From: SCUN01 sp964343975
GTDB taxonomy: Bacteria > Acidobacteriota > Vicinamibacteria > Vicinamibacterales > SCN-69-37
Direction of reading: 5' to 3'
Length of the DNA stretch: 6,729 nt
NCBI GenBank assembly: GCA_964343975.1
Contig: CAYFLU010000181.1
Location: 1 to 6,729 of the forward strand
How positions within the stretch are numbered: the stretch's first letter is position 1; every line of letters begins with the position of its first letter. Both the position numbers and the translations under genes were made by a program. The notes under the pieces are model-generated. The model was given only the letters and a program-made list of their open reading frames with translations. It ran no database searches and was not told the origin of the DNA. This document shows, piece by piece, positions 5,780-6,729 of the stretch.

Positions 5780-5781
5780 TC

Positions 5782-6729
5782 ATGTTCATCTCCCGTTTCT
5801 TCGAGCCGAAGCTGGCGCAGACGAGCTATCTGATCGGCTGCCCCGGCGCGAAGGCCGCGCTCGTGATCGATCCGCACCGTGATGTCGAGCAGTACATCGC
5901 CGCCGCGGCCGCGCAGGGCGCCCGGATCACGCACGTCACTGAAACGCACATTCACGCGGACTTTTGCTCCGGCGCCCGCGAACTCGCGGCGCGGACCGGT
6001 GCGCAGTTGTTGCTGTCGGGCGAAGGCGGACCCGACTGGCAGTACGCCTTCGCCGCCGCCGATGGCGCCCGGCTCCTGAAGGACGGCGACCAGTTCACAA
6101 TCGGCCGCGTCGGCATCGAGGTCGTGCACACCCCCGGACACACGCCGGAGCACCTGACGTTCCTGATCACCGACCTCGCGAATGCCGCCGAGCCGCTCGC
6201 GGCCGCGACGGGCGACTTCGTCTTCGTCGGCGATGTCGGGCGACCGGACCTGCTCGAGAAGGCCGCGAACATGCAGGGGACGATGGAGGTCGGTGCGCGG
6301 CAGTTGTGGGCCTCACTCGAGGCGTTCCGCGGACGCCCGGACTGGCTGCAGATCTGGCCGGGCCACGGTGCGGGATCGGCCTGCGGCAAAGGCATCAGCG
6401 CGATTCCCCAGAGCACGCTCGGCTACGAACGCCGCTTCAACTGGGCGTTTCAGTGCAAAACCGAGGCGGAGTTTGTTGCCGCAGTGCTGGCGGGCCAGCC
6501 GGATCCGCCCGTGTATTTCGCCGAGATGAAGCGGCTGAACAAGACCGGCCCGCGCGTGCTCGGCGGATTCACGCGGCCGCCACAGGGCACGCTCGCGGAT
6601 CTGACCGCCGCGCTCGCGCGTGGGGCGCGAGTCGTCGACATGCGGTCGTCAGCGGAGTTCGCGAGCGGCGCCGTGCCCGGCACGCTCAACGTGCCGATGA
6701 ACGGCAGCTTCACGACGTGGATGGGCTGG
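5782..6729 (+). CDS. Metallo-beta-lactamase/rhodanese protein, persulfide dioxygenase-sulfurtransferase-like (C-terminus outside window)
   Basis: 316 residues are visible from ATG 5782, open to the last base. The N-terminal part (1-about 245) is an ETHE1/CstB-like metallo-beta-lactamase domain: SYLIGC (15-20), THIHAD (His56, His58, Asp60), TPGHTPEH (His120), VGDVGRPDL (Asp151) and PGHGAGSACG (His195). ETHE1-type members bind one non-haem iron, through the first THxH histidine, the TPGH histidine and this aspartate, and oxidise glutathione persulfide or low-molecular-weight persulfides to sulfite in the cytoplasm. From about 268 a rhodanese domain begins (GARVVDMRSSAEFASGAVPGTLNVPMN). Family members of this layout usually carry two rhodanese domains and run to about 450 residues, so about a third is missing here; the rhodanese active-site cysteine is out of view. 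No signal peptide and no Shine-Dalgarno are seen; the start follows the palindromic -10-like element by 2 bp. The persulfide dioxygenase role is inferred from family; a generic MBL hydrolase is less likely. Confidence 0.9.
   Translation, partial: MFISRFFEPKLAQTSYLIGCPGAKAALVIDPHRDVEQYIAAAAAQGARITHVTETHIHADFCSGARELAARTGAQLLLSGEGGPDWQYAFAAADGARLLKDGDQFTIGRVGIEVVHTPGHTPEHLTFLITDLANAAEPLAAATGDFVFVGDVGRPDLLEKAANMQGTMEVGARQLWASLEAFRGRPDWLQIWPGHGAGSACGKGISAIPQSTLGYERRFNWAFQCKTEAEFVAAVLAGQPDPPVYFAEMKRLNKTGPRVLGGFTRPPQGTLADLTAALARGARVVDMRSSAEFASGAVPGTLNVPMNGSFTTWMGW

Noticed and set aside
5767..6153. N-terminal extension of truA by 129 codons
   Set aside because: The frame is open but antisense to the MBL domain. 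TruA proteins start at the MPRYKLTVEY strand encoded at 5766, and the usual TruA length is reached from there.
1..6729. tRNA, rRNA, CRISPR, insertion sequence or phage elements
   Set aside because: I saw no repeat-spacer pattern, transposase-like protein, terminal repeats or RNA-gene-like sequence. Nearly every base is covered by a supported protein gene.

Overview
This is a GC-rich bacterial chromosomal window with dense coding and seven protein genes, two of them cut by the window edges. Nothing in it looks mobile: I see no transposase, integrase, tRNA, rRNA or CRISPR array. Gene content and codon use are uniform. The overall look (GC-rich codons, an acyl-CoA ligase fused to a carrier domain, an exported BCP-like peroxiredoxin, a long LOG-family protein, an MBL-rhodanese protein) would fit Acidobacteriota or Gemmatimonadota. 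That placement is a guess from style, not from a marker gene.

Layout. (1) 1-1879, minus: AMP-forming acyl-CoA/acyl-ACP ligase running into an acyl-carrier domain; its C-terminus lies beyond base 1. (2) 1927-2469, plus: exported thiol peroxidase of the AhpC/TSA-BCP type. (3) 2497-3279, plus: LOG-like Rossmann protein, probably co-transcribed with the peroxiredoxin, with a strong 10-bp hairpin at its 5' end. (4) 3224-3643, minus: small protein of unknown function whose 3' end overlaps the LOG-like gene antisense by 56 bp. (5) 3673-5028, plus: NtrC-type regulator with the full three-domain plan but with nearly all phosphorylation, ATPase and sigma-54 contact residues replaced. (6) 5035-5766, minus: truA, tRNA pseudouridine(38-40) synthase. 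(7) 5782-6729, plus: metallo-beta-lactamase/rhodanese protein resembling persulfide dioxygenase-sulfurtransferases, cut at the window end.

The genes alternate strand and form three tight divergent pairs with start-to-start gaps of 47, 29 and 15 bp, plus two convergent pairs. Most starts lack a Shine-Dalgarno sequence and have an AT-rich -10-like hexamer only 4-11 bp upstream, suggesting leaderless or near-leaderless transcripts. The peroxiredoxin is the exception and has a clear GGGAGG.

Functionally this is mostly a housekeeping region: lipid activation, peroxide and sulfide/persulfide defence, nucleotide handling and tRNA modification. The item most worth following is the regulator at 3673-5028. 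It appears to be an intact, non-decayed gene for a catalytically dead, sigma-54-independent NtrC-like DNA-binding protein, divergent from an unrecognised small gene across a 29-bp gap that contains a near-perfect 11-bp tandem repeat.
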